From positions 5,768,501-5,832,500 of the forward strand of contig NC_088313.1 in the NCBI RefSeq assembly GCF_910592395.1: a DNA stretch of 64,000 nt, given 5' to 3'. Below are positions 46,843 through 57,607 of this stretch, one piece after another. Within the stretch, counting starts at the first letter, position 1. Each line of letters starts with the position of its first letter. The notes below the pieces were generated by a model. It was not told the DNA's origin, did not search any database, and worked only from the letters and a program-made list of their open reading frames with translations. A program made the position numbers and the translations under genes. The stretch is from Lineus longissimus (Eukaryota > Nemertea > Pilidiophora > Heteronemertea > Lineidae).

Positions 46843-47530
46843 CAGGCAACATTACAGATAACGACGATCAGAAAACCCAGCCTTGTCACCTGCCTTCAGA
46901 TAAAGCCGAAGCCTTGAACCTAAGTTGCCGTTTTATGTAAGATAACCGGATGGAATTCACCATCTTGCCACTAAACTTCAGATAACACCAAGGTGTTGCA
47001 CTCATGTTGGCAACATTGTAAGATAACAAAACCAAAATGCCATATAAAGTCAAACGTATTCGGTGTAGCCCGCAAATGAAGGTAGGGCTGTGACAGCCGA
47101 TCGGACGCACTACTATGCACAAAGCCGCGTCCCGATACCACTCAATTTGACGACGCTACCCCCGAATGTCTTAATTGTCTTTGTGTCTTTTTCTAAAAAT
47201 ATACCCAAGGAGTTCGTGGAATGATACCCCAAAGCACCATCAGAAAGCCTGAGACAAATTCTTTCACGTGGCTCGCACTTCGCTAACGACTCGATTTCAA
47301 AACAGTGTTAAAAAGTAGGATGTGCATCGACTGTCTCAATCTACAATTTGGCAACATTTCAGATAACGGCGAGACTGAATTGCTACACTTTGTGGTAGGA
47401 GAAAAGGCGTCTCCTTCGAGTTGCAGGCTAGTTTTGAGTCCAACTGATCGTTACAAGCAGTTGAAATCATTATAAGGGTCGAGAAAGTAGAAAGTGACAA
47501 TCCCGGTATTTGTTGCCACGTTGTCAGATG
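46843..47530. repeat. GATAAC-type repeat arm, right of the LINE
   Basis: GGCAACATTACAGATAACG (46847), TGTAAGATAACC (46938), TTCAGATAACACC (46978), GGCAACATTGTAAGATAACA (47009) and GGCAACATTTCAGATAACGG (47351). This is the reverse-complement orientation of the left arm at 42.8-43.1 kb. No gene in the interval. Confidence 0.6.
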
Positions 47531-47926
47531 ACGGATTTAACTCTTCTTTTCTCCCTTAAGAAAAAGAGTTCACGCTAAACTTTTACGCGCAACAGGCGCA
47601 CCTGAACACGGCCTCTCTTTCAAAAAAATACAGTTCAGAAATATCAAAGCACGTGGCAATGACATGCGTTTAAGTGTGTTTTAAAAGGGCGAATAATAAG
47701 TTTTGACTAAAAATTAAAAGAAGGGAGAAAGCCAGGAAGGTCTAAATTTCACTGTAAACAGTCCTTCATATACCCTATTCAGATATGCCGGTGCGAAAAT
47801 CCTCCGATAAAAAGAAATGTTAGAAATCAAGAAGTCACAACCTGTAACACTCAGACTCAACTCGCCAAATACAGACATTGTACGGTGTGAAGATATGTAC
47901 ACCTATACCCCGTCTTGAAGAAATAG

Positions 47927-49706
47927 TTGATATCTACTAAAATTAAAGGTCGCCGAATCTTAAAGATACTCAAAACGGTGTGGAATCCGCATAGAGCGAC
48001 AAGAAAGCACCTAAAATTAACCCTCTGCGACCTTCTAAAGTGTTATCAGACAAAAATATCTCTCCTACGGAAAAACATCACCAAAATCCAACTCGAAAAG
48101 GACTTTCGTTCGTCAATCAAAGTCCTCGCCCCCCGTTCAGTGCGATAAAACTACAACATACGAACATTTCCTCAAAACCTACGAACTAATCAGTCCGACG
48201 AACATACCAGAGAACTTTATCGCTGAAAAACCACAAATATCTTCTGCGTTTAATGACGATCCTATTTCCGTTGAAAAACTCTCACGAGCGCTGTCCGTGA
48301 TGAATCTCAAATCGGCACCAGGGGAGGACAAAGTCACCTACAGTCAGCCAAAACAACGTCCCGACCTCTGGCCAAGGATCACGAGTCTTTTCAACGAAGT
48401 CATCACGACCGGAGTGGCCCCCGCAGAGTGGTCATCAGCTGTCATCACCCTCCTACACAAGCAGGGGGACAGGCAGGATCCAAAATCGTACAGACCCCTG
48501 TCCCTGACGTCATGCTTTTCTCGTCTCCTCCTCAAAATAATCGCCAACAGGCTGACTGATTACATCGTGCATAACAATCTAGTGTCACAGGATATCCAGA
48601 AAGCCTTCTTGTCGAATGTTCAAGGTTCGGATCACCCATTTCTCCTTAAAGAGGTCATCGACGATGCCATCCGCGGAAATAAGACTGTATGTGTTACTCT
48701 ACTCGACTACAAGGACGCTTTTGGCAGTATACAGCACGACCTGATACTCAAGACCCTCGAATCTCTGGATGTTCCCGTCAGCATCAGGGACTTTATCACC
48801 AATTTATACGGGAATCTCTCGGCCATGGGGCAAAACTGCAGACGGTGTCACGAAACCATTCCGCACCTTAAAGGGAGTCAGTCAAGGCTCACCATTATCA
48901 CCCGCAATATTCATCTTAGCGCTTGAGCAGGTCATCAGAAAGTTTATCCCGGAAGCAAGAATCCACGCTTCCGATCTCAGCGGCCAACTCGTATACTTCC
49001 TTGCTTTTGCTGACGATACTACTCTAATTTCAACGGACCCCGAGGCTCATCAACGACTCATCCATCGATTCAGCGAACTCTCATCTGTAGCTGGACTAAC
49101 AATCAGGCCGAACAAATGTGTCTCGTTCATGATAGAAGACGGTGTTATTAAGCCACTGAAAATTCTCATTGGGGCCGAGTTAACGAAAGGTCTCTCCAAA
49201 ATTCCGCACAAATATCTCGGGCGAACAATGGTCACCAATCTGGCCGTGGGGGACTTCTAAAATCATCCACCAAAAATTTCGTCAGGGCCTCAAAAATATC
49301 AACACGGCAAAATTTCTCAGGGGTAGAGACCACCTCAAAATTTTCACTACTTATTTTCTTCCTCCTTTGTGGAGTGGAGTGGAGTCTGAATGACCCTGGG
49401 TACGTAAGAGTGACGACCATGAGGCCCCGTGTAAGGCCATCAACACTATACGAGCTGGTCCAAACCCATGCTTACGTACACAGGCTCTATTCTGACGAAA
49501 CTGTAAGGGCCGCTGTTCATCAACAACACACTCGCGAAAACAACCCACATATCGAGTCCGCTTTGTACGCCATTTTAAACACGCCAAATCTCAAAGCCGC
49601 CCTGCGCTACGTCAAACGCGAAAAAATGGGCACCTTGCCCTTTGATACTACCAAACTGGACGCCAACGAGTACCCTGATTGGGATCAGGATGACGTTTTC
49701 CCTTAA
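47927..49706 (+). pseudogene. Second non-LTR reverse transcriptase (R2/NeSL-like), frameshifted
   Basis: A coherent frame from about 48150 (TTYEHFLKTYELISPTN) through MNLKSAPGEDKVTYS, KSYRPLSLTSCFSRLLLKII and VCVTLLDYKDAFGSIQHDL stops being RT-like near 48825. A second frame (to 49260) resumes with LKGVSQGSPLSPAIFILALE and FAFADDTTLIS-type sequence (FADDTTLIS). A third frame (about 49258-49395) gives LKNINTAKFLRGRDHLKIFT. The style matches site-specific or R2-like LINEs rather than CR1. ORF 49374-49706 (LVQTHAYVHRLYSDETVRAA) follows; I do not recognise it and it could belong either here or to the left edge of the Polinton. Confidence 0.75.
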
Positions 49707-49791
49707 AACGTTCACATCATTTCCGGTAAGTAGTCTCACTCTCGAGTTACGATGGCCTCCATCCACCCCCAATGTCCCCGTACCAAAATAC

Positions 49792-50404
49792 TTAGGACCT
49801 TTCGTTTAGAGCCTGTCGCGCCTCCATTAACCCTTGTTTTCGACCCTCTTCCAGTAGCCCCTTTTTTAGCCCATCAATGTCCGAACGAATGGCTCTCTTT
49901 TTGGCCTGATAATCCGACATCTCCCTTTGTATGACCTCAAATTCCGTGTCGGAAATGTTGTTATCTGTTAAAGCTCTACTGACCAGAGCGTCGATTGTTG
50001 ACATTTTGGCCTTCTGCCAACACTAACAACCTGTTGTGCTTCTCCACCTTCTTGTAGAGAATCCTCTGAGCAGTCGATCCCACTAGACCAACCACTCCCG
50101 AAGCCAATGAAATGATCTCCAGGGGCAAAGCCACCAGTACTCCCGCCCCCGATACAAGGGTTCCCACTGCCCCCGCACTTGTCACTGATCCCACCACACA
50201 AATTCCTGTGTTTACAACGTGAGAGGTGGTATGTGCAGCTTTAAATCTGCGTCGAGTCTTATCTCGTCTCTGGACTTCGTCACTTAGTCGGTCCCGCATG
50301 TTTGTTATCTGAGATAATCTGAAGTTCATGCCATTGTTTTCCGGGTCAAGCCCCAATCTTGGATATAACTTGACCTCGTCAGGTGATGCAGTCGGTGTCG
50401 TCAT
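49792..50404 (-). pseudogene. Polinton small membrane protein, one frameshift
   Basis: The likely start is ATG 50404 (MTTPTASPDEVKLYPRLGLD). Residues follow with a helical basic part (RDRLSDEVQRRDKTRRRFKA), then a long hydrophobic region (GTLVSGAGVLVALPLEIISL) with at least two membrane helices. Near 50000 the frame changes; the continuation reads MSTIDALVSRALTDNNISDT and EFEVIQREMSDYQAKKRAIR, the normal C-terminus of this family. Such proteins are common in invertebrate Polinton-like clusters; function unknown, probably a virion membrane component. Confidence 0.6.
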
Positions 50405-50422
50405 GATTGTATACTTTTCCAC

Positions 50423-50931
50423 AGAAAATCTTGCACTCTCAATTCTATTGTTAACTAGCTGGTCGTTCCTGGTTATAAAACGCTGTAGTAATTGTTTTTG
50501 TTTGGGAAAACTATGTTAAAAGGATTGTTTACTGGGGCAGCAAGGGTTATGATCATTTGATAATTATAGCACTTTTAGAGACTTAGAAGCCATACGAAAG
50601 AACTAGGCCCAGACGTTAAGTATTTGGGATAGGTTCCAAGGGTCCGGGAGATCTTGCGCTCAAGAGGAACGAGGTCTAAAAGGTTGTTACGGACCTGAGA
50701 GGAATACCTGATTGGACATATTTGGGGTTGGGTTAATTAGCATATGATTGTGAGGGGGTAGGGTTTTTGTTGTAGTCAGTTCTCATCTTGATTTCCAAGG
50801 GTAAGCCTCGTTTATGGGAACTCAGGTTTCGATAAGCACTTTCTTGATTATGCCAATGACTATTTTGTTCAATCCAATTAAACAGTTATTACAAAAACAA
50901 TTCACTTTTAAATCTGTCTGACTCAAGTCTT
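50423..50931. other. Polinton spacer, no gene seen
   Basis: About 500 bp with no coding frame on either strand; base composition is more AT-rich than the genes on either side, so it may be inserted sequence. No terminal repeat pair was found. Confidence 0.4.
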
Positions 50932-51597
50932 CTATCGGCTTGAGTTAGGACAAGAACCCAAACATCCTCCCCTACGTTTCACTATCAACAGCGAGACCAC
51001 CGTACTAACAGCGTCGCTTGCGTCCCGACCATCAACTACCGACACCAGGTTGATGACGTCACCCTGATTCAAGTACAGAGGCTTGGTAAATCTCTTAACT
51101 GTCGCTCTGTTATCTGCTGGCTTTGTCACTGAAAACTCGTCGCCTCTGTCAACAGCGTTGACGGGTATTCTTACTTTTGAATCGGCATTAAACGACCCCC
51201 CACTCAAGCCCATGTTTTGTACGGCCCCCGGAGCCAGCATGGTGTAACCACTCCTCCTATTGAACTTCACTGCTGCACCGAATCCCCACTCAAACTTCTT
51301 GTCGCTGAGAGGGCCCTTGGTCTCCGCCCACATGGTGATGTAATGACGGACTCCCCTCGAGATGCTACTGTCCACGTATCCCTTACTGGCTGCGTCATTG
51401 TCGCGCTTGGGTTCACCGAAGTTGACGATCTTTTTGCCCGCCAGTGAAATGTCTCTGACTGGTATAAATGTACCGTCAGTCAGCATGGTCTTACTGTCGA
51501 TGATCCTTGCTATGCTACTGGCCACCCTATCGACGTAAGCGTATATCTCTTTCTGTGATCTGCTTCCTCCAGGATCGTCAGGGCCGTAGATGCTCAC
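50932..51597 (-). CDS. Polinton fibre-like protein
   Basis: A 221-codon frame with DGTFIPVRDISLAGKKIVNF followed by GEPKRDNDAASKGYVDSSIS, a motif repeated in phage and viral tail-fibre proteins (K-x-I-x-N...D-A-A-x-K-x-Y-V-D). The second half is beta-rich (RRSGYTMLAPGAVQNMGLSG). This suggests a trimeric spike or fibre on the particle, by analogy only. There is no ATG: the frame opens at GTG 51597 right after TAA, so the N-terminus is lost or the start is non-standard. Confidence 0.6.
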   Translation of the reverse strand: MSIYGPDDPGGSRSQKEIYAYVDRVASSIARIIDSKTMLTDGTFIPVRDISLAGKKIVNFGEPKRDNDAASKGYVDSSISRGVRHYITMWAETKGPLSDKKFEWGFGAAVKFNRRSGYTMLAPGAVQNMGLSGGSFNADSKVRIPVNAVDRGDEFSVTKPADNRATVKRFTKPLYLNQGDVINLVSVVDGRDASDAVSTVVSLLIVKRRGGCLGSCPNSSR

Positions 51598-51600
51598 CTC

Positions 51601-52272
51601 TTAACACCAGTGTGTATCATTATATCTACCGTGAAAATTCACCACGCCACCATTCTCGTCTCTGATTTCCAGCGATGATTTATGCACAGTCCTGCCCGAC
51701 AGACGTTTGAAAGAGGGACTCAGAAACTCGTGCCGTACCATCAGCCCCAGTGAGGTGGTGGTCACGGGTAAGACCTCAATTATATCGCTCTGTCTCCCGT
51801 TGTGTAGATTTTTCTCTGTGTTGATTTGCTTGCAGTGGACGAATAGCTGCTTTGGCGACAGGAACTTCACGTTACTTCCCCTGTTATCGTGTCTCTAGGT
51901 GTCAGGACAATGTCGGGCGACAGCCCAAGTATTCCGTGAATGTCGCTGTATCCTCTCAGACTGGTCCCCCTAGCCACTGTCATCGTGGCACCTCCGATAC
52001 TCGGCACCGGCTCTATGGTTAACCCCATTCCTACGATATTTTGCAACATCTTTTTGTATGTCGTCAGGTTTTTGAGCCTATCCGGGACCGTTGTATTAAA
52101 TCTCCCCATCCGCGTTTGTGTAATGCACAGTGTTGTTCCTCTTCTCCTCCGAGACATTATACCATCCCACCACGTAACATAGCTCCTTCAACGCCACCGA
52201 CTTGGTGCCCTCGAGGGGAACTTGAAATTCGACCTCCCCCGTCGGCGAATCTACGTACATATGCGTGCACAT
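51601..52272 (-). pseudogene. Polinton protein of unknown role, two frameshifts
   Basis: Starts at ATG 52272 (MCTHMYVDSPTGEVEFQVPL), 58 codons to a stop; it continues in a second frame from about 52110 (RLKNLTTYKKMLQNIVGMGL) to 51867 and in a third (51601-51870, KFLSPKQLFVHCKQINTEKN). Read together they make one ~220-residue soluble, beta-rich protein typical of Polinton clusters of marine invertebrates. A TATATAT box (GCTAATATATAGC) lies just upstream of the ATG. Confidence 0.55.
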
Positions 52273-52284
52273 CCTAGCTATATA

Positions 52285-53445
52285 TTAGCCCTGCTTTTTG
52301 GTCCGCTTCATTAAGATCTCAAATCCCACCACCACTAGCGCCACCAGTCTGAGCACGAGGTGTTCGGCAAGGAATCCCACGGCCTTTCCTGCCACCCTGA
52401 ATATGAACCCTACCACCGTCCCAATCAGTCCCGGTAAACCTGCAGCACTCTTCTTTGCCAAATCTAGAAGGAATTGCCCGAACTTCTTCAATGCGTCCCT
52501 GATCCTATCCTTAATGCCTGCTGGTTTAGGTTTCGGACCAAGGCATTCCCAAGGCATTGGACACGGCCAGTGCAATGGCGGCAATTGTCATGCCTACTGC
52601 AGTTGCCAAACAAGCGATGGTGACCCCCTCTTTTCGGAACAACTCCCGCAATCTCTCGCCCAGACTTCTTCTCTTGTCACCCAAAACCCCCTTGATCCGA
52701 TCAAATTGAGACCTTTCGTCCCTCTGCAGTGTGTCCCTAGTCGCCCTGTAAAGGGTCTCCTGTGTCTGAAATCTCGTCACTTTCCCTCCCAGTACTTTAT
52801 CTCCCTCCGTCCCTGGCCTCTTCTAATTCCCCCTCGGCTTTTCGCCTCTTTTAAGTAGCCCAATCGAGGTTCAAGGTCGCTGACTTAACCTTGCTACTGG
52901 TTGCCGCCAGAGAGGTGAGCACTCCTCTCAATTCTCTCCTGTCGCCCGAGTGAGGGGGACATCTGGGTTGTCTATCACCGACTCCATCTCTTCCTGAAGT
53001 TGCATGTCGTCCATGTCGCCCACGAAGATGTTCATCTCTATCTGCTCAACTTCCTGCCTCAACACAATCCTTGGCTCCAATGGATGCCTCCCCTCCTCTG
53101 CATTCAAGGCCTGAAAGAAATCACGGCCTCCCTTTGCCTTTTCTATGGTGGACCGTGCCAGAATCCTCCCACTCCTGCCTGTCAATTTAAACTCGGTCTC
53201 CCTGCCCGCCAGCTCCGTCTTGTATATCACGCCCCGTCCTTGTACTTGAGTTGTAAGGTAAGAAAATCGGAGGGCGTGCCCCCTGGGAACGTGTGGTGTA
53301 GCTCTCTTATGAAGGATTCCCGCATTTCACTCTGGATGTCCGTCCCATCGCCATCCATCGGTAACAACGGTATTTGTTCGTCATCGTCGTAATTTTCGCC
53401 TTGGGCCCAGTCATGCCCCGAGTAATCCCAATCAAAGTCCGCCAT
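52285..53445 (-). pseudogene. Polinton coiled-coil/membrane protein, several frameshifts
   Basis: Starts at ATG 53445 (MADFDWDYSGHDWAQGENYD) with an acidic N-terminus, then in other frames TELAGRETEFKLTGRSGRIL, a charged helical middle (RDTLQRDERSQFDRIKGVLG), one hydrophobic helix (GVTIACLATAVGMTIAAIAL) and a C-terminal membrane pair (AAGLPGLIGTVVGFIFRVAG). At least four frame changes or stops (near 53229, 52928, 52800 and 52560). Family-level function unknown. The start codon overlaps the end of the next gene by 14 bases. Confidence 0.6.
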
Positions 53446-53860
53446 CGCCGCCTATATTATAGTCGTGATTTTCTTCCAAGTATTCGAGATACATACGCCA
53501 CAATCTCGCATTATTGTTACGCACACGCTGCGTCTTGGGCTCCTTTATCGCCAACTTGTCTTTTAACTCTTGTCTGTTGTGTAATTCCAGGATCCTGTTG
53601 ACGAAGTAGCCGTAGGAGAGGAAATTCTGTCGCTGTCCCCTCCCATGTTAAATTTGCTGTCGAACAGCTTGAATAGGCCCCCGATCGAAGCAAAACTTTA
53701 CCGTGTCAGGTAGGGTCCAGTCATCGGGTGAGAAGAACGTCTCCCTTCTGACGTCTCTCAAGAATGCTTCCAGCCTCTGTTGACGTTTATACTTGACCCC
53801 CTCGGGATCGTCAACTTCCGCTGGTTCCTCTATTACTGGTAGCTCTTCAGGAGTCTCCAT
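53432..53860 (-). pseudogene. Polinton hypothetical protein, one frameshift
   Basis: METPEELPVIEEPAEVDDPE at ATG 53860, then a basic region (KYKRQQRLEAFLRDVRRETF). After a frame change near 53655 it continues GQRQNFLSYGYFVNRILELH and RLWRMYLEYLEENHDYNI to TGA 53432. No known domain. Overlaps the start of the following minus-strand gene. Confidence 0.45.
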
Positions 53861-53861
53861 T

Positions 53862-53969
53862 TCAATTCGAACTATCCCAAGGAGCTTCTCGGAAAGCTCC
53901 TACCCCAGAACATCGATAGTCTGCTCCCATTCGTACGGTGATCAGTCTTATCAAGTCGTTCTCGTCCAT
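53862..53969 (-). CDS. Very short Polinton ORF (35 codons)
   Basis: ATG 53969 gives MDENDLIRLITVRMGADYRC and stops 2 bases before the next gene's ATG. It is too short to judge alone and may be the detached N-terminus of the downstream protein. Confidence 0.25.
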   Translation of the reverse strand: MDENDLIRLITVRMGADYRCSGVGAFREAPWDSSN

Positions 53970-54029
53970 TTTCTCGCAGGTATACCTTCAGGAACCACGT
54001 CTCTAACGGAAAAAAGGGGATCCCGGCTG

Positions 54030-54445
54030 TTACAGGAACCGGTAGGTAAGGAAGCCGGTGACAGCAACGCTGCCGATGATGAATGCGTACTCGTACTGTC
54101 TCTGCGGCTCGCTTGGTTGGCGAAAGTCGGATAAGGTTGGTCTCTTGCGCCAAGGGGCGTCGCAGTCGGAGTGAGTGCTGTTGTAAAGTGCCATGCCAGG
54201 GCCTGATCCACGTTCTCGAAATCACGCTCACTCTGACCCTCTCTTTTCAACCTCTTCTTGAGTCTTCTGTCGCTGTTTGCTCCATTCTGCAGTGGCCCTG
54301 CTAAGTGCCCCGAGGGCCTCGTCGTGCCTTACTCTCTCGACCTCCGGATCGGGGCCCCCTGGGCTGCCCTGTAAATAGCCTGGCCTCCCGTAAATGCTAT
54401 TGCGTTGGCGAGGGCCCCTTCCAACGTCACGGCGACAGTCGCCAT
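54030..54445 (-). pseudogene. Polinton tail-anchored protein, frameshifted
   Basis: ATG 54445: MATVAVTLEGALANAIAFTG, an N-terminal membrane segment. Other frames continue with VERVRHDEALGALSRATAEW, DRRLKKRLKREGQSERDFEN and VDQALAWHFTTAL, and end with a C-terminal membrane helix (YAFIIGSVAVTGFLTYRFL) before TAA. Two or more frameshifts (near 54350, 54250 and 54100). A conserved but unnamed Polinton protein. Confidence 0.55.
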
Positions 54446-54447
54446 GT

Positions 54448-54687
54448 TTAACTGCCTATATTTGGTGGCAGAATTTTCGACTTTTCCAGGTAATCCTTGG
54501 TGATCATGGCTGCCGAGACGGCCCCCGACAGTTTCAGTGCGTCCGTGAGATCCGCGTTTGATGGACTGCCCACGTTGAATCTCAACAACCACTTCCCTTA
54601 CATGGCGTACCCAACAGTCAGTCCGCTCAAGACTGCCGAATGGTACAGTAGGTTAGCAATACTCTTGGTGCTTGGTGTCTCCGACAT
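54448..54687 (-). pseudogene. Small Polinton protein with internal TAA
   Basis: ATG 54687: MSETPSTKSIANLLYHSAVL, then SGLTVGYAM, then an in-frame TAA at 54598-54600, then GKWLLRFNVGSPSNADLTDA and SAAMITKDYLEKSKILPP to TAA 54448. One frame of 79 codons broken by a single nonsense codon. It is too short to be noticed by length filters. Confidence 0.5.
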
Positions 54688-54714
54688 CGTGCCATATCAT
54701 TGTCACGAAAATCC

Positions 54715-55056
54715 TCACTGCATCCCGATTATTCTCACTTCAGGTTTCTTCTTCGGCACGCTGATGACCTCTTCGCGTACTGGCCTGGCCGATAGCGCTG
54801 CCCTCCTCCGGTAGTAAAGGGCCGCCAGTCCAATCACGAGTGATCCGACGGTAAGCCACAATAGATTTCTACTCGAGGGCTCCTTTTTGACAGGCTCGGG
54901 TTCAGTTGGTGCATGAACAGCGGTCCTGTTCTTCTCCTCCTTGTGAGCCTTTGCCAAAGCTGCAAGTTTTCTACCCCACTTTACACGTCCAGGACTCCTT
55001 GCTTTTCCCGAGGTTACCCTTGACACCTCGGGTTCTTGTTGCTCTTCGGGCTCCAT
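54715..55056 (-). CDS. Polinton single-pass membrane protein, intact
   Basis: 113 codons from ATG 55056. Basic/charged N-terminal half (VSRVTSGKARSPGRVKWGRK), one membrane helix (LLWLTVGSLVIGLAALYY) and a basic tail (KKKPEVRIIGMQ). Unbroken. Unknown function; a short membrane protein of this shape is a regular part of Polinton clusters. Confidence 0.55.
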   Translation of the reverse strand: MEPEEQQEPEVSRVTSGKARSPGRVKWGRKLAALAKAHKEEKNRTAVHAPTEPEPVKKEPSSRNLLWLTVGSLVIGLAALYYRRRAALSARPVREEVISVPKKKPEVRIIGMQ

Positions 55057-55168
55057 GACTATACTTATCTACAGAAACTGTGCCCCTCCGGACTATACGA
55101 CTAGTCTTGTAACTTACGAGCGGCTCTTAATTCGCTCTGGGAAAGCCCTGACCGCTGATCCGCGCCCA

Positions 55169-55648
55169 TTACTCCAACTGGGCCTTGTCGCCCTGGCTTG
55201 CCGTTGCCAATGCGGCAGTAACTACGGCTAGAAACGTGGAAGTAAAGGCAGAGATTAGTGAAATACCCAAACCAAACTGTCCAAGTTGTTTCTTGATCTC
55301 GGCTCCTATCACGAAATTCACGGTTAGCTCCTTCGCCAGCTTCTCTTTTTCAGTGCCAGGCACCAACCAGTGGCAGAACGCTGCGTATCCGTACAGAATG
55401 TTATTGACCACGTCGTCCGAGACGCAAGATGTATATCGCCTCTGATACTCGGTGTAGACCTTCCCTACTTCGGCATCACTCATCGATGCCAGTTGGGACT
55501 CTGTCTTCTTAATCCCGATCTTCTGTAGTAGGCCACTCTGGGCCAGGCCCACCAGAGCCACCCTGTGTTCATTTGCCTCATCCGGCTGGTCGTCCCCCAG
55601 TCCAAGACCGGCCAGTGCCTCATCCAATATCTTCTCTGTGTTCGACAT
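55169..55648 (-). CDS. Polinton hypothetical protein with C-terminal membrane helix, intact
   Basis: ATG 55648: MSNTEKILDEALAGLGLGDD. A helical soluble part (SQLASMSDAEVGKVYTEYQR) is followed by a hydrophobic C-terminus (GLGISLISAFTSTFLAVVTA). About 159 residues without breaks, lying just downstream of the packaging ATPase in the same direction. Function unknown. Confidence 0.55.
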   Translation of the reverse strand: MSNTEKILDEALAGLGLGDDQPDEANEHRVALVGLAQSGLLQKIGIKKTESQLASMSDAEVGKVYTEYQRRYTSCVSDDVVNNILYGYAAFCHWLVPGTEKEKLAKELTVNFVIGAEIKKQLGQFGLGISLISAFTSTFLAVVTAALATASQGDKAQLE

Positions 55649-55696
55649 CACTGCGTATATCTTACGGAGGAAGTACGATGTACCACCAGCAACACG

Positions 55697-56310
55697 TCAC
55701 TCCAACACTCGATAGGCATAGGGATGGTCAAGTCTCAAGATCAACTTCGATTTTTTCCCTCGCTTCAATCTCTCCACCACCTGCTGTCTCTGGTCCCTTG
55801 GTATGACCCGTTCTGGGCCATGGCCGTCTTCAGCGAGTTTTCGTCCTTTTCGTAGAATTGTACCAGGGCCCTGATGTTGTCTCTGAAATCTTTCACCACG
55901 GCGTTGTACTTTTGGGTGATGAACCACACCGATATTCCGAGATGCCTTCCGCTGAATGCCAACCTCGTCAGCTCACAGGACTCTATTTTCGCGTCCCTCT
56001 GATTTGCGCAGTCTTCTATTAGAAAGAGAGTCTTGTCCCCCGTTCCACCATAGGTCTCGCTACAAATCTTCAACACGGAATCCAGATTGTCTCTCACCTG
56101 TAACGGCGGGGCAATCACTATGTCCGGGTCCTTGCAGACGAATTTTCGCTCGTATGCTTTGTTCTCGTAGAAGGTAGGACAGAATATTACCACTCTGTCG
56201 AACTTAAACGGGAAAGTAGACTGCAACAGTCCCAGGACATAGCGAGTTTTCCCGCAGTTGGTGATTCCAGACACTATCAAGTTAAACGGAAGGTCGGGCC
56301 AAGAAGCCAT
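55697..56310 (-). pseudogene. Packaging ATPase (FtsK/HerA, A32-like), C-terminal frameshift
   Basis: ATG 56310: MASWPDLPFNLIVSGITNCG. It has a Walker A GITNCGKT, a Walker B with acidic pair LFLIEDC, and a downstream RLAFSGRHLGISVWFITQ with the sensor-type segment. These ATPases drive genome packaging into the capsid. The frame changes near 55815; the proper C-terminus (QQVVERLKRGKKSKLILRLD, ...YAYRVLE) continues in another frame to 55697. All catalytic motifs are before the break. Confidence 0.85.
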
Positions 56311-56348
56311 CCTATTATCTAGAACGCAATTGAGTGCAGCTGCCTATT

Positions 56349-57575
56349 TTAAATGCTCATCTGAGCGTCGGCCACCACGAACACGTGCATGACGTAGGCC
56401 GTGTCTATCGTTCTCGTGATGGCCAGCTGTACACCATTGTTGGTATTTACCAGTTTGAGACCCGATCCGTGCAGTCTTCCATCCTCTGTCGATCTCAGGT
56501 CCAGCCACAGTGCACACTTGTCATTTCCGTAGAACTCCTCCACGTCCATGTGGCTATTTTCTGTCTTTCTCCCGTCTGTCAGCTTGGGTAAGAAATGTCT
56601 CTTTGCCTCGTCCCACTGCTGGTGAGCCTTGAAACCCTGTGCGTAAATCTTGTTTGCCAAACCCTCTATGGTCACCTGAACGTCGGTGATGCCGGGGTTA
56701 TGGAAGGGAGTGGCCTCGGGATCGTACTCGCCAGCCTCCACCGCCTCTTGAAAGAACACCAGGATACCCTTCATGGAACGCCTCGGAATGTTCACATTCA
56801 CGTTGACTGTCTTGTCCGTCCCGAGTGTCTGGGACTTGAAATAGGTCACGTAATCGTACAGAAAGGTCACTGCGTTCATGTAGTCTGCCTCTATTTGCCT
56901 AGCTATCTCGGGAGACACGGCAGTCTCGTACTCTATCGCAATGTTGTTGACATCGTAACCGATATTGGCAGCCTCTTCGGCACTCACTATGTACTTGGCC
57001 TCGTTGAAGGTAATCTCCCTTACAAAATCCTCACTCATCACATTCGGATAGAATGGTCCGTGATCACTGTAAAGCTAAAAGTCCAGGGGCATGCTGTACT
57101 TGGCACCACAGGCGGTGAATATGGCCTTTGCCTTGGCCTCGTCCTTGTTAGCATCACCCGCCCCTGATCTAAGCTTTCTCAGATTGGCTTCCTCGATTCC
57201 CTGCAGGACGAGATTCTTCCTCTGTTTTTCGCTCAGTCACAGGTCCTTGTAGGACTGGTACATGTAGTAGAAGTTGACGTCAGAGAGTATCTCCCCTCCC
57301 AGTTTGTCGACCACCCTGGCTTGCAAATTCCTCCCCACGTTGTTAACGAAGCGATTGTTCGTGTGCCCCTTCTTAGTCAGATCGAAGGTCAGCTTCAGAG
57401 TCCCTGGGACAATCACGACGTCCCGCCTAAGTTTGGGCACCCTGACGTACAGCGTCTCGCCCGCCCCTATCGTGGACGGGTTGTGAGTGATGCTGTGATA
57501 CTGGCGATCCGTCTTCACTCCCAGTTGCACCCTCTCGCGACGAGCAGGGTTGAGTAAGTTGCCGTATGCAGACAT
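56349..57575 (-). pseudogene. Major capsid protein (double jelly-roll), two nonsense codons
   Basis: One frame of 409 codons from ATG 57575 (MSAYGNLLNPARRERVQLGV) to 56349. It is interrupted only by TGA at 57237-57239 and TAG at 57075-57077, with no frameshift. Recognisable blocks are VRVPKLRRDVVIVPGTLKLT, VDKLGGEILSDVNFYYMYQS, NVNIPRRSMKGILVFFQEAV and KCALWLDLRSTEDGRLHGSG. The short double-jelly-roll capsid protein forms hexameric capsomers. It sits next to the ATPase, the usual morphogenesis pair. Compared with its neighbours it is the least damaged large gene. Confidence 0.8.
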
Positions 57576-57607
57576 TTTCGGTATAGGTATATACTCAGTC
57601 AGAAAAA
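57576..57607. promoter_or_regulatory. 32-bp divergent promoter in the Polinton
   Basis: Between the capsid ATG (minus) and the ATG at 57608 (plus). It contains GGTATAGGTATATACTCAG, a near-palindromic TATA-like core that could serve both directions. Confidence 0.5.

Noticed and set aside
52298-52858. 186-codon plus-strand frame
   Set aside because: Antisense to the Polinton membrane-protein gene, whose minus-strand fragments have clear family features.
21794-57077. TAG reassigned as a sense codon (H2A codon 11, recombinase 38351, capsid 57075)
   Set aside because: TGA and TAA lesions and frameshifts occur as well, and intact genes end at normal stops; independent decay is simpler than a variant code.
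56595-57167. 190-codon plus-strand frame rich in Leu/Val/His
   Set aside because: Antisense shadow of the capsid gene.
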